A stretch of DNA of 64,000 nucleotides from Cystobasidiopsis lactophilus (taxonomy: Eukaryota > Basidiomycota > Agaricostilbomycetes > Agaricostilbales > Chionosphaeraceae): assembly GCA_001599975.1 (NCBI GenBank), contig BCIO01000005.1, positions 1,488,001-1,552,000 of the forward strand. The letters are read 5' to 3'. The notes under the pieces are model-generated. The model did not search any database, was not told the origin of the DNA, and saw only the letters and a list, made by a program, of their open reading frames with translations. The translations under genes and the position numbers were made by a program. Positions 1 through 10,613 of the stretch are shown here, piece by piece (position 1 is the stretch's first letter; each line of letters begins with the position of its first letter).

Positions 1-677
1 CGGTGAGGCCAGAGACGGGCGCTGGAGCGAGGCCTGGACATAGTGCGGCACGTCGACGATGCCCCGGCCTCCGCCGCCAATGCCACCTCCACGCCCGCCT
101 CGACCAAACAGGGCCTCTTCCAAAGCCGTTTGGAGCCGGTTGTTGTTATTCGGGTACAGGGGGGTGGCGTTAGGGCCACCGGTGCGCCAGGTTCCGAGGA
201 GTTCTTCCATCTTGACCTGGGTCTGGACGTCCACTTCCCGGTAGGCGGTCAAAAAGGTGCGCTCGAGGAAGCGGGAGAACAGGCCGACGTAGGGCTGGCC
301 CAAGTTTTTGGCGATCGAGTCGAGCAAGTACAGGGCTGGCAGCTTGGAATGTGGCGCGCACTGTGCGTCCCAGGGGAGAGACCTATATCAGCGACTGCGG
401 TGACTTGATGAATGTATAAGGCACAACGCACGTATTTGATGTGCCGCTCGAGCTCGTCGGCCACGATGCCAGCCATGCGCAGCGAGTAGTCGGCCGCCAA
501 CTTGGTCAGGTCCTCGATGATCTGGCGCGAGTTGTGCGTGAGCTGCTGCAGGGCGCTCTGGAAGTACGGCCTGAACACATTGGGGTCGTTGAAGTTGTAG
601 GCCGGCGCCTGCTGCACAACGGGCGGGGGCGGGTAGTACTGCTGCTGTGGGTACGAGCCATAGAAATGTTGTGCCAT
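1..677 (-). CDS. PCF11: mRNA 3'-end cleavage factor PCF11, N-terminal part (runs off window)
   Basis: This encodes the N-terminal CTD-interacting domain (CID) of PCF11, the cleavage factor IA subunit that binds the RNA polymerase II C-terminal domain and couples 3'-end processing to termination. The start is the ATG at 675-677. Exon 1 is 677-432 and exon 2 is 360-1, with a phase-0 GT-AG intron at 361-431. A short Tyr/Pro/Gln-rich leader is followed by the CID; NSRQIIEDLTKLAADYS, KLPALYLLDSIAKNLGQPY and LEELLGTWRTGG-like motifs in order match the family. A Gly-rich segment follows at the window edge. Only about 200 of the expected 600 or more residues are present; the zinc-binding C-terminal half lies outside. 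The upstream neighbour is an unknown gene on the same strand. The identity is firm for the CID; other CID proteins (NRD1, SCAF) are less likely because the GTW and following arrangement is PCF11-like. Confidence 0.85.
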
Positions 678-1290
678 TGCTCTCGAGAGACTACGGCTCG
701 CTCGCGTGTTTACAGCGCCCCGTGTGCTCTGCCTCTCGCTTCTGTCTCTGCGCGGTCTGATGGGCGTCCGGGTCCAAGAAGCGAATCCTCGAAGCCGTTC
801 TGGTTTTTTTTTCCCTCGGCTCATGGGAGGGTAGCCTTCTCACTGATCGTGATGCGCTCCAGCTCTTAGAGATCGTAGCTGAGTAAGATAATTGCGTTCT
901 AGTCACGAGCAAACATTCAAATTGCAAAATTCGATGGTGGCGCTCTGTCGCCACCGTCTCCGTCAGACTCGCAGGTGTATACAGGAGGAGGCACGGATGC
1001 AGGCGTGGATGGGTCCTTCATGTAGGAGGGCGGGCGGTCGATGCAGAGGAAGTCTATCTGTGATCACATCAGCAGAAATATGCTGGACTGGCGAACCACT
1101 TGCTTTGAGCCACTCAAGGGCAGACCACCCCAGCGCTTCGGGGACCTCTATGATAAGGCCCAATCTCACTAGTATCTTGTGCCGGGGATGCCTAAGTCAG
1201 CGCATGATGGGAACAGCTTTCACTAAGGGTCGGTGTTGGTCGTCGCAAAACTAGAACATTCGAAGCCAAGCTTGAGAACACTTCTAGCTG
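678..1290. other. intergenic region upstream of PCF11
   Basis: This 613-base stretch separates the PCF11 start from the end of the next minus-strand gene. It should hold the PCF11 promoter and the 3' untranslated region of the upstream gene. Short open frames exist on both strands, but none has a convincing splice structure or motif. No repeat or RNA gene was seen. Confidence 0.4.
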
Positions 1291-1643
1291 CTACTCGTAT
1301 GAGAGTGGACTGACCAATGTGAACTTCCTATCTTTGGTTTTCTGTGCGTGCAAGATGCCGAAGATGGCCAAGTTCCAAGCCCGAGCCTGGAGCGAAATAT
1401 TGCATCAAAATGTCAGTGCATCAAAGTGTCAGGCAGCATTTGAAATATGGGGCTGCCGCGAACCTTGCACGCTTCATAGTATGCTTCGTCCGTCTGGCAT
1501 TCGAGCGCATGAGCCTCGGTAATTTTCGAATCCTTGTCGGCCGCCGCCTTTAAAGCCTCCACGTCTTTACGCGAGATAAAATATTGGCCAACAAAGAAGC
1601 CGTCCATATCTGCGTCGTACAAGGCTTTGTTGGAGGGCACCAT
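1291..1643 (-). CDS. small unknown protein, tandem copy 1
   Basis: This two-exon gene (1643-1464 and 1386-1291, phase-0 GT-AG intron of 77 bases) encodes about 91 residues. It is not a family I recognise. It is supported by its neighbour at 2157-2515, which has the same start position, intron position and motifs: DADMDGFFVGQYFI here against DEDLDGFFINNYLI there, then ECQTDEAYYEACK against ECLTDEAYWEACK, and after the intron ARAWNLAIFGILHAQ against ARAWQKAVYSVLHAQ. No signal peptide or membrane span is visible, and the N-terminal half is acidic. The ATG was chosen because the two copies align from that point. Conservation fades after the shared LHAQK motif, so the last about 15 residues are the least certain. 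Confidence 0.65.
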
Positions 1644-2156
1644 TCTGGTGGCCGTCGGAGGTTGAGACAAGAGATGGCAAAGTTCAGTAACGGTCGAGTG
1701 GAGAAGATCGAGCTCGATGCTTGTGGTTAACCGCAAAGCCGGACATTGATACGACACTAGTGCTTGAATGCAGAGGTGGAGGGCAAGGGATTAGAAGCGC
1801 TCAAATTGCAGAGCCAAACTGCACTCTGTGTCCGTCTTCGTCAAGCGAACAATTGGATTCGTAAGGCGGGACAACCGTGTTCGGTTGCCACTTTAGGACA
1901 CTGGAGGGTGGGTTTGGTCGATGCGCAAGAAGTCCGACTGTAGCAAACTCTCTCAAGGTCGGCGTGGCGGACCAACGATGGGCAGACTACTCACTTCCCG
2001 CCATCTTTGGACATCACGGTCAAATGCTTCGGGCACAACTTCGAGGCGGCACAGCGTCTCGAACCTCTCCTGCCGAGGGTTCCAAAGGCATTGCTTGACG
2101 GGGACGGCTTTGAGGACCGGTTGAAAAAGCTGGGAGTCGAGAGCCTAACACCCAAA
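1644..2156. other. spacer between the tandem small genes
   Basis: This 513-base interval lies between the two paralogous small genes and should contain the promoter of copy 1 and the 3' end of copy 2. I see no third copy, repeat unit or other gene here. Confidence 0.4.
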
Positions 2157-2515
2157 TCAGGTCAATGCAGGATCTCGGGTGGGGTCTTGTGGATGACCAA
2201 CCAAGAAAGACGGTCCGTCTTCTTTCTTTTGAGCGTGCAGGACGGAGTAAACCGCCTTCTGCCAAGCCCGGGCCTGAAGCGAGCCCTGCTTCAGCCCAGG
2301 TTTTCGCGTCTGAAACGAAGCAGCGTGCGCACCTTGCACGCTTCCCAGTAGGCCTCGTCCGTTAGGCACTCTAGCGCCCGAGCCTCCGCAACATCGAGAT
2401 CCCTGTCCGCGGTCGCATAGAGCGCTTTCACCTCCTCGCGCGGGATCAGGTAGTTGTTGATGAAGAACCCGTCCAGATCCTCATCGTATGTGACTTTGGT
2501 CAAAGCAATGCGCAT
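2157..2515 (-). CDS. small unknown protein, tandem copy 2
   Basis: This gene has exons at 2515-2333 and 2273-2157 with a phase-0 GT-AG intron of 59 bases, and encodes about 99 residues. It is the paralogue of the gene at 1291-1643: the start, the intron site directly after EACK and the ARAW and VLHAQK motifs after the intron correspond. The C-terminal tail (about 20 residues after the shared motif) is longer than in copy 1 and not similar to it. Function is unknown. The copies have diverged substantially at the protein level, so the duplication is not recent. It is divergently placed from RPL9, with about 600 bases between the two starts. Confidence 0.65.
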
Positions 2516-3123
2516 TCTGTGCAAGGTCGAGGTTCGATGCAACTTTGAAGTGGCAAATTCTGGAACAATGGCAGAGTGGAGAAGCTCGTGCCTGGTGCTT
2601 GTGGTCACTTCAAATCACATTGATCTTCAGAAGCAGACGTCGAGGGCGATATTTGAAATGAGCAAGGACGAGAGCGCGGAGGCCTGGCATTGGCCGAATG
2701 AGGGCTATCCATGTCGACGGACGGTCTCGGTCTGGCTCGAAGCCCGTGATGTACATGACTCGATCAGTCCTCTTTAAGGTTCCGCGGCCGTTCGAGCTTA
2801 AGCTGGGCAAGGCAAGACAAGCGCGCCGTGGTGAGCCTGAGCGTCTGAAGTTGAAGCCGCCGCCACCCGATAGTGTCGCCTTTCAGATGCCACGCCGACC
2901 TCAACTGGATCTGACGATCATGCTCAAGCAACGTCGTTGCGGGTCGAGAAAGCGGGAGTGCTTTTGGCAGGAGACCCCGTGATTATGCCACAAGTTGGCC
3001 GCGAAATGAGAGCCAAACCCAAGTTGGCGGGCGCAGGTTTTGCGCGGGTCTCTTCTCGTTCGCCATCTCTCGTTGCTCAGCCGACGTCAAATAGCCAACC
3101 TTCCTCAAAAGTAGCTGCAAGAG
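2516..3123. promoter_or_regulatory. divergent promoter region between a small unknown gene and RPL9
   Basis: This 608-base region separates a minus-strand start (2515) from the RPL9 start (3124), so it must serve as the upstream region of both genes. Pyrimidine-rich stretches occur in the last 100 bases before RPL9, as often seen upstream of ribosomal protein genes. I cannot point to a specific factor site with confidence. Confidence 0.4.
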
Positions 3124-4158
3124 ATGAAGGCCATTTCAACAGACGAGACGCTGGACATCCCCGAGGGCGTCGAGGTGGTGATCAAGTCCCGCAAGATCAC
3201 TGTCACCGGCCCGCGAGGCACGCTGCACAAGGCCGTCCAGCACATCAACATGGACATCCGCGTCATTAAGTCCGCCAAGGGCTCCAAAGTCAAGTTCATC
3301 GTCTGGCACGGCATCCGAAAGCACAACGCCTGCTTGAGGACCGTCAAGTCCTTGATCGAGAACATGATCATCGGTGTCACCAAGGGCTTCCTCTACAAGG
3401 TCCGTGGCTGCTGCTTGACCCTAGCTTGGTGTGTCACGGAGCTAAGGAGGGTCGGCTAAAACAGATGCGAGCTGTCTATGCGCATTTCCCCATCAACGTA
3501 CGCTAGCCTCTTACGCCCTATCAAACTTGCAACAGATATTGATGGGCGAGGTGGTTTGTACAGGTCATCATTGGCGACGACAAGAAGTCGGTCGAGATCC
3601 GCAACTTTTTGGGCGAAAAGGTTTGTGGCCGGCCTTCGCTCCATCAGTCTTCGCAGGCTGATAGGCGAGGTGCCTCTCCAAACAGCTCGCACGCAACGTG
3701 CCCATGCTCTCGGGCGTCGAGGTGTCAGAGTCAAAAGCCCAAAAGGACCAGATCATCATCCGTGCGTTTCGCTCTTCAGTTCATCAACTGTTCGAAGCAA
3801 GCAGCTGATCGAGTTGGTGACTCATCACAGAGGGCAACGACATTGAGACCGTCTCCCAGTCAGCGGCCGACATCCACACCGCCTGCTTGGTCCGCAACAA
3901 AGGTGAGCTTCGAGATCTTCCTGCATTCTTCATTATAGAATGCCCATCTCATCTCATCTCGCAGATATCCGCAAGGTTCGTTTGCTATGGCCCCACTTTG
4001 ATCTGTGATCTGGACTGATCTTTTGCCATTGTGATGACGAACAGTTCTTGGATGGCCTATACGGTAAGGGCGACCCCTTCAAATGAGCCTTCAACTCAGA
4101 TTGCTCATGTTGCTGTCATATCACAGTCGAGGAGAAGACCAACATCGAGACCGAGTAA
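3124..4158 (+). CDS. RPL9: 60S ribosomal protein L9 (uL6)
   Basis: This encodes uL6/L9, a large-subunit protein near the sarcin-ricin loop and the GTPase-associated centre. Eight exons join to 191 residues, the usual length of yeast L9: 3124-3399, 3465-3497, 3564-3620, 3686-3761, 3831-3902, 3965-3975, 4045-4063 and 4127-4158. Recognisable segments are IPEGVEVVIKSRKITVTGPRG near the start, NMDIRVIK, MRAVYAHFPINV, NFLGEK, and the C-terminal DIRKFLDGLYV. All junctions keep the frame, and two exons are only 11 and 19 bases. The heavy splitting of such a conserved gene gives a good check on the intron rules used in the rest of the window. The next gene (-) converges on it. Confidence 0.95.
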
Positions 4159-4616
4159 ACTTGGAGGTAGAGGAGACATTGGGCGTTCCTTCTTCGAGTT
4201 TGGTTTTTTTGCATTGAGCGGGCTTGCACGCGTGTTTTTCTCCTTAATACCTCTACCCCGCCGCTCGCCATTGCGTTAATCATGGTGCACACGTTGACTG
4301 GCATCCCACAAATGGGAGCCTGCACACGAAACGAGCACACCACTGGCAATTTCGCCCTCTCAACTTTGCACAACCATGCCCCTACTGAGAACCCACATTA
4401 AAGACTATCGTTAAATCCGTTTTCGTGTTTGTTTTACACCTCCTCCAGTGCCCTGCCGTCCTTGTGCGTGATAAGAATCTTGCTTTCTGCTTCTGTTGCG
4501 TCCTCGCCAAAATACTCCGCCTTCGATGGGACTGGCGAGGATTCCAAGGCTATGTAGCCTGGTTCTTGCTTGGCTGATTGGCTCTTGAACACGTTGTACA
4601 CTGTCCGTTCGACTGG
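4159..4616. other. convergent 3' intergenic region
   Basis: This 458-base stretch lies between the stop codons of RPL9 (+) and the transporter gene (-). It should hold both 3' untranslated regions. T-rich runs occur at about 4200-4260. No gene or repeat is evident. Confidence 0.4.
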
Positions 4617-5891
4617 TCAGCTTGATAGCCTGGTCTTAAGGGCTGGGAGCAACTTGCGGATGGTGGAGATGGTCAGCACCGCGATCCCGGCAATGGCGTG
4701 CAGGTCGAGGTACTTCTCTCGGAGCTCTGGGAACAGCACTAACTGGGACACGAACACCGTCGACACCGTCAGCGCGGCACCGAAGAGCTTGACCAGGTTG
4801 TCGGCCCGGCGCAGAATGTTCGCCACGATCAAACCGGACAAGCTGCCAATGGCGATGACCAGCAAATGATCCCATAGCAGCTCTATCCCTGTTTTGGTTT
4901 CGTGCCCGACGATGAGACTCGCAGTGGGCGAAGACATGGGCGGGCGCGCTCTGCTCACCTGGCAATTTCGGAAGGCGCACAGGTGTGGGGATGTCCAGAG
5001 CGTTCACCACTCCGCAGATGGACATCAAAGTGCCTGTGAACACAGAGCCGTATCCGTACAGCCAGACCTTTGTGCGGATCATCGTCAGGATGACTGATAC
5101 ACACGCTGAGGCGAAAGGTCTTACTTGCGCAGGCCAGAACTCGACTGGGCTTTTGAGAAGCTTCTCGGTAAAGATGCTGGTGAAGGCGGACACCAGAGAG
5201 AGCAGCAGGCCAATGAGGAGTGCGAGCAGGTCGGGGGAAGCCAAGTCGATCGACACGTCTGGCCCGGCAAACAGCACTAGGCCGCTGAAGATGCCACCAA
5301 GAGCCAACCATGGCAAAGGCGACTTTTGTGGTCGGACTAAGAAGTGGTGAAGGATTGCGGTCAGGGGCAGCTTTTGTTCGAGATTCAGATTTGCCACCGC
5401 AAGGCGCCCAGAGAGGCTCACCTTGGCCAGCATCGCGACACTCATCAGGGCGGGCGATGACAGTTGCAGTCCAACCAGATACATGATGTTGTTGAACATC
5501 TAGAGCAGCGTCGCCCTTGAGCGTTGGAGGCAAACTTGGAGAGCAATCGCCAACTCACATAGGCTCCCGCTGGAACGCTGTAAACGAGATACGAGACGTA
5601 GGACGTGGCCGACCCTTGAAGCGTCAAAATGGACCATAGGCTTTCTTCTGGCCGTGTTTTTTGCCGCCAGCGCAGCAGAAGGAGGAACGCCACCACCAGC
5701 TTCGCGAACTCCGTCCTGCGCATTGCCCCAATTCACGCTTGGGTTGCCTTCGAAATCAAACGATGACTTTACCCAAATGTCAATAATATCGCAGAAAGCT
5801 TGGCGCCCGATCGATAGCAGGCAAAGGTGACCAGCGCGCGGATCGTATCGACTGCCACCATGGCGGGCGCGAGGAATAGCGAGGAGTCCAT
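4617..5891 (-). CDS. nucleotide-sugar transporter, SLC35A-like
   Basis: This multi-spanning membrane protein of about 343 residues resembles Golgi nucleotide-sugar transporters of the UDP-galactose/CMP-sialate group (PF04142), which exchange nucleotide sugars for UMP or similar. Exons are 5891-5773, 5715-5559, 5499-5125, 5067-4959 and 4888-4617. Supporting features are about ten hydrophobic segments, FNNIMYLVGLQLSSPALM after the third span, LALLIGLLLSLVSAFTSIFTE mid-protein, WLYGYGSVFTGTLMSICG, and LSGLIVANILRRADNLVKLF near the end, in the family order. The substrate cannot be read from sequence. The start used (5889-5891) gives a short N-terminus; a longer one would need a 29-base intron at 5914-5942. 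The gene is divergent from the DUF3405-like gene, with about 210 bases between starts. Confidence 0.75.
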
Positions 5892-6103
5892 CTCTCTCAC
5901 CACGAGGACAATCCTACGAGAAGAGATGTTTTCTCTGGTTACCCAGGCTTCAGGAACCCCGCGTTGGAAAGCATTTCACTGGCAAGGGGCCTCCGGACAG
6001 GGCGGGCTGAAGCAGCTGCGACGTTTCGATCTCAGGCACCAAAAATACTTGGGTCGCATCCAGCAGCAGCAGTTGGCATTTCGTCTGATATTCAACAGCT
6101 GCC

Positions 6104-7314
6104 ATGGCTGGTGCAGAGTACTCGCCGTTGAAGCAAGAAACCGATGGAGAAAGGTCATCTGATGACCTTGCCTCTGACGATTCTTCGCTCGCGGACGATG
6201 TCACTCACCTTACGCGTCCCTCTTTCATATTGAAGTTTTCGGTGGCCGCGCTCTCCTTGGCCGTCGTGGCGCTGTCCATCGCCGTTGTGTTACTGCTTCC
6301 CAAGTCGCCACCGGCACGCGTCGTCGATGTTGCACCCACTTCCCGAGCAGGCCTGTCGCTTCTCCATAGCCCATCCGTCGGAAGGGAAAACGTTACCATC
6401 TACGACCGAATCCAGTACTGGGACGACCTGCCTGCAGGGATCAACGCCGAAGAGCAATGTTTGACCTATAAAGTCTGTGCATGCCCGCCCTCATGATTGG
6501 CCTATTTGACTAATGTAGCGTGCTTAGGAGCGGTATGGAAAATATGCGCAGCCCCTTCCAGAACGTCTACATCGACCGAAGAAGGCGTCTGGGACAGCAC
6601 TGGTAGTGCGCTCCCAAGTTGAGCAGTTCCTCACCCCCATGCTACCCGACAACATCTTGCACTTCCGATCTATAGTCTCAGAAGTTGAAGGCGACATGGG
6701 GATGGACGTCGTCTTTCTAGTGGACCGGAAGGAGAGCGCTCGACCGACTTCAGAGTGGCTGCTGGACGTGCCCGCTGAGTTTTCGCAGTGAGCCCACTCG
6801 CCAGTGCCGGAGGACGCTCACTTGACACTTTAAATATAGACGCATTGTTGAAGTCACACACGCCGAAGTTCGTGCATATTTCCCTGGTGCGGCGAGAGAC
6901 GATGGCGAATTTTGGGTTGGTCGTCCTTTCTCAGCACTTCCAGACCTTCCAAGCTATATCATGTTGAATTTCTCTGCAGTCGCGTTCTCACGTCGTGCTG
7001 AACTGGTACCTCGACACGCATCGTGAATACGAATTTGCGTGGCAACTCGAACGCGACGCCAGGCTCGTTGGTGGAAGGTGCGTCTAATCAGGCTTGTTTT
7101 GGTTGCTTTTGATCGTCCGTACCCGTTATGCAGCTGGCCACAACTGTTCAACAACGTCAACGCGTCGCTGGGCCAAACTCACACGCGACCTGACTTTCTG
7201 CATTTCGGGCACGTCAACCAGGTGTCGGTCGATGCCGACCAATGGAGAATGGCCGCCTGTGTCGACGCGCTGGGGCCTCAACCGGACAGTGTCGCAACAC
7301 CCCTGCATTTCTAG
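6104..7314 (+). CDS. DUF3405-like type II membrane protein (glycosyltransferase-like fold suspected)
   Basis: Five exons (6104-6472, 6528-6787, 6840-6915, 6980-7077, 7134-7314) give about 327 residues. An acidic cytosolic N-terminus of about 40 residues precedes a single membrane anchor (SVAALSLAVVALSIAVVLLL), so the rest should face the Golgi or ER lumen. The luminal part carries TALVVRSQVEQF followed by a long stretch and then SHVVLNWYLDTHREYEFAWQLE with RDARLVGGSW, which fits the fungal DUF3405 pattern of an acidic Trp-x-x-Glu-x-Asp centre. The first four junctions are well supported. The last exon and stop are uncertain: family members are usually longer, and further exons could exist between 7315 and 7900. 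Activity is unproven; a glycosyltransferase role is inference. Confidence 0.55.
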
Positions 7315-7915
7315 TGCGTTGTCTTTCGACGACGAAAGGCTCTCCGAGCGCTAAGCAGGCTTGTCGTCGTCGAGCAGCGGTGTTTCATCGGGACTCAATC
7401 GCCACATTAGCACCCTTCAGAAGCTTGGAAAGTCCTGTTGGGATGAGGAGGTTTGTTAGAGCCGCTCCTGCAGGCAATGACCTGGGAATTGATCAGTCTC
7501 GTTGCCAGTGGCTGCCCCTGACAACGCGACAATTCAATCTGTCCAGATCCTTTGTTCATCACCCTATGTATCAGATTGGCGATGACATGACGACTCGGAC
7601 CTATGTCTGCTGTGGCGACCAAGCTTTCATCTTTTACAAGGAATGGCGAGACGATGCACACCTCTGCCGAACAGGACGTAGGCCGTTCCCTTTCTCTTAA
7701 TGTTCAACTATTAATGCCTGCTGTCCCTAAGCCATGCTGCTGCACGCCTACAAGCCCGAACGGGACGCTGCGGCCATGGACCCCATCGCTATGGCCTGAG
7801 AGTGGATCTCCTTAGCCATTTTGTCAGGATTTTTGTTTGAAGTTATAGGGATTAGGAGGGGAACACCATTGGTGAAACTTGGAACGCCACCTCAGCGAGC
7901 CGCGAGGCATTTCGG
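7315..7915. other. region between DUF3405-like gene and MFS gene
   Basis: This 600-base interval is either the 3' untranslated region and promoter between two plus-strand genes, or it contains missed 3' exons of the DUF3405-like gene. Several short open frames are present, but I could not join any of them to the gene with family motifs. Confidence 0.35.
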
Positions 7916-10387
7916 TTGCTCCCAAACGTCGACGCCGCGATGTCCCGCCCCAAGCTTGGTGGGCGACCCTCTCGAGCCACTCTTCTTGGTCGGCCGCCGT
8001 CGACCATCTTTGAGCCTCGGGATCGGTCGACTTCGCCTCCTGAGCCACCGCTGGAAATGGCCGACCTCGAAGAATGCCAGTCGCCATTGGATTTAAGCTT
8101 GGAAAGGATTGGGTTGGGCTTGTACCAAAAGAAGCTGCTGTGCGCTGGCGCTTTCCACTCCTCGAAAGCAGCAGGCTGACAGGATGATGCCAACTTTTCA
8201 GGGTGCTGTGCGGCTGTAAGAATGGGGGATCTTTGTCGATTTCCAGCAGTCATGCTCATTCGCTTGTTTATACAGTTGGATGGATGGCAGATAATGTGAG
8301 AGATTCAACGCGAGGCTTGGCTTAAACCATTCGGTTTGACCGCCGTCAGCAGCTGTGGCTTCAGGTTCGCGCTTTTGACGCCAGCTCTCCGAGTTTCTGG
8401 CCTGACGGGAGCGAACAGAGTATTGCGGCCATTTTACCCAGAGTCCAAGGTTCTTTCTGCCCTCTTCACGACAAAGCAGTCAGTTCAGGCTCAGCCGGGA
8501 TGCCATGCACAGACCAATTTGGCATTAGCGACCAGAAGATTGGGCTTCTGCCTTCGTCCATGTTTCTCGGCATGATGTGTGGCGCTTGGTGTGTTCTGTG
8601 TATTGTCCGTGCTTGTCCTAGCGACTGAAAATATAGAGCAGGGTTTGGGGCAGCTGTTCGGCTTCTTTGTGGATTCATCCCGAGGGCCCTTACTGATGTG
8701 GAACGCGCAGACTCGGACAGTTTTGGAAGAGTGGCTGCGTTCAACTGCACGCTGGCTCTCGCATCTGTGTTTGGAGCCGCAGCGGGCTTTGCTCCAAGCT
8801 TCTTCTGGCTCTGCGTGACCTTCTTTTGCCTCGGCACAGGCGTCGGAGGTGTGCTGTTTCATCATTCAAAGATTTTACAGGTTTAATGGAGGGCACAGGG
8901 AGCATGCCAACAGATGGCACCCTGTTTCTGGAGAACCTGCCCAAAAGGTATCACTACCTATTGACAGGTCTTTCTGTATTGTGAGCCAAATTTTCGAGCT
9001 TGGAGTGACGTCTTTGACCTAGGTACCTGGACAGCTTCTCTTTGGGCGCTGTGCTGGCTTCCGTATTGGCGTTGTTCATCTTGCCCGGACGCAGCTGTCC
9101 ACCTCTGACCCCAGGCGGGCCCGCTTGCGATGTGGCCACCCAAAACGGTGGCTGGCGGGTTCTTCTTCAGACTACAGCCGCCGTCACTCTCACCATGTGC
9201 TGCTGCCGCCTGTTCCTGTTCAAGCTTCGCGAAAGCCCATCGTGGCTCGTGTCCGCTGGGCGACCAAACGAGGCCGTGATCGTCCTGCAGGCCATCAGTC
9301 AAGATAATGGGCACTCTCTGGTCTTCAAGGAGGCCGACGTCAGCGATAAGACGGAGTCTGGTGTCGATTGCCGGGGCGGCGGTCTTGCCCCTGACGCGGA
9401 CGAAGAGGCTAACGACAACCATGAAGAAGCCGACGAACTCCTTCTCCGAAAGGAGCGGCCTTATTTGGCTGCTTTGCCGCCATCGATGACCGGGAGCGTC
9501 GCGGATTATTTGGATCGGCTGGACAAGCTCTTCGTGCCATATTGGCGCAAGACGACTCTTTTGACTTGGGGAATCTGGGGCCTGGTCAGCGGCGCTTACA
9601 CGTTAGTCAAGAAACCCCTCTGCTCGTCCCAAATTAGCCTGTCCATGACCGTGATGTCGGCCACAGCATCTTCAACGCTTTCTTGCCATCGTGGCTGGAG
9701 CGCAAAGCCGCGGCCGCTGCGCATCCCAGCCTAGTGGGAAGCTTGCAAGAGTTTCTGATGTTCACTGTAGCTGGGTAGGTTTCTCCTGCGTCGAGCTTTA
9801 TCGAGTGCTGACAATTCGTAGGATTCCCGGAGCTTTGATTGGAGCGTGGCTGGTGGAAACGCCGCTCGGTCGGCGAAAGTCAATGGCACTGTGTGTGACG
9901 CCTCCCGTGCCATATGAAAGCACTCAAGCCTTGGCACAGGGCGACTTTCGTTACCTTGTTGGGCATCTTGACTTTCACGCAAATCTCGTCCCGCATCGCA
10001 ATCGTGCTTTCGACGGCTGTGGTCAACTTGGGAGCGACGTTGAGTTACGCTGTCATCTACTCGTATACACCAGAAACTTTCACTGCCGATGTAAGCAAAC
10101 ACGCTCTACGCGCTTTGTCCTTGTCTGATACCTAAGGAACGTCAGGTGCGAGGGACTGCATGCGGTATTGCTAGCGCGTTCTCCAGAGCGACTGCCATTG
10201 TTGCGCCCCTCGTGTCGGGCCTGCTTCTTTACGTCTCTCAGAACATGCCGCTCTATTTTTCGTCGTTTCTCTTCCTCGCTGCGGCGGGCTGCATGCTTGC
10301 GGTGAGTCGTATTCTCTTATTGTGCTACATCGCAACTTACACCCAGTGGCGCAGCTGCCCTTCGAGAAAGGTAGCCAGCCGCGATGA
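7916..10387 (+). CDS. MFS transporter, SVOP-like
   Basis: A major facilitator of about 564 residues and 12 predicted spans, most like fungal synaptic-vesicle-2-related (SVOP) transporters. Fifteen exons: 7916-8139, 8202-8215, 8276-8295, 8353-8364, 8419-8449, 8513-8588, 8642-8655, 8711-8848, 8899-8980, 9035-9601, 9667-9774, 9822-9890, 9940-10090, 10146-10301, 10355-10387. The joined protein shows the family motifs in order: IGLGLYQKKLLVLCGFGWMA, ILPRVQ, GAWVWGSYSDSFGR, GVGGSMPTDGTLFLEN, LSVFFSLGAVLAS, LFKLRESPSWLVSAGRPNEA, AGIPGALIGAWLVETPLGRR, SYTPETFTADVRGTACGIAS. Four exons of 12-20 bases are needed to rebuild the N-terminal motifs. An acidic loop of about 60 residues separates the two halves. 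The Met at 7940 is an alternative start. Substrate unknown. Confidence 0.85.
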
Positions 10388-10613
10388 CCTCTGGTGCACT
10401 CTCGGACCGCACTGGCTCGCCAGCCCGGCTCTGCCCTCGTTCAGTGTATCTTCGCACGGGTCAGTGAGGTCTCTTGAAGCCCTCAAACTGTTCGAATCGT
10501 GTGGAAAAAACCCAGCATCTCGAGTCAGCCCTGCGGTCGTCCGCGGAGCCGCGGCGCATGGTGGAACCGCGTGTGGACTCGTTCGTTGTCCTCGAACAAC
10601 CAGATAAAACGAA

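Noticed and set aside
963-1169. 68-codon minus-strand frame downstream of small tandem copy 1
   Set aside because: There is no matching sequence near copy 2, so the paralogue comparison gives it no support as a third exon or separate gene.
5914-5942. 29-base intron that would extend the nucleotide-sugar transporter N-terminus to a start at 5974
   Set aside because: The frame works and the extra residues are hydrophobic, but nothing in the family confirms them and the shorter start at 5891 already gives a complete protein. Given the other short introns it remains an alternative.
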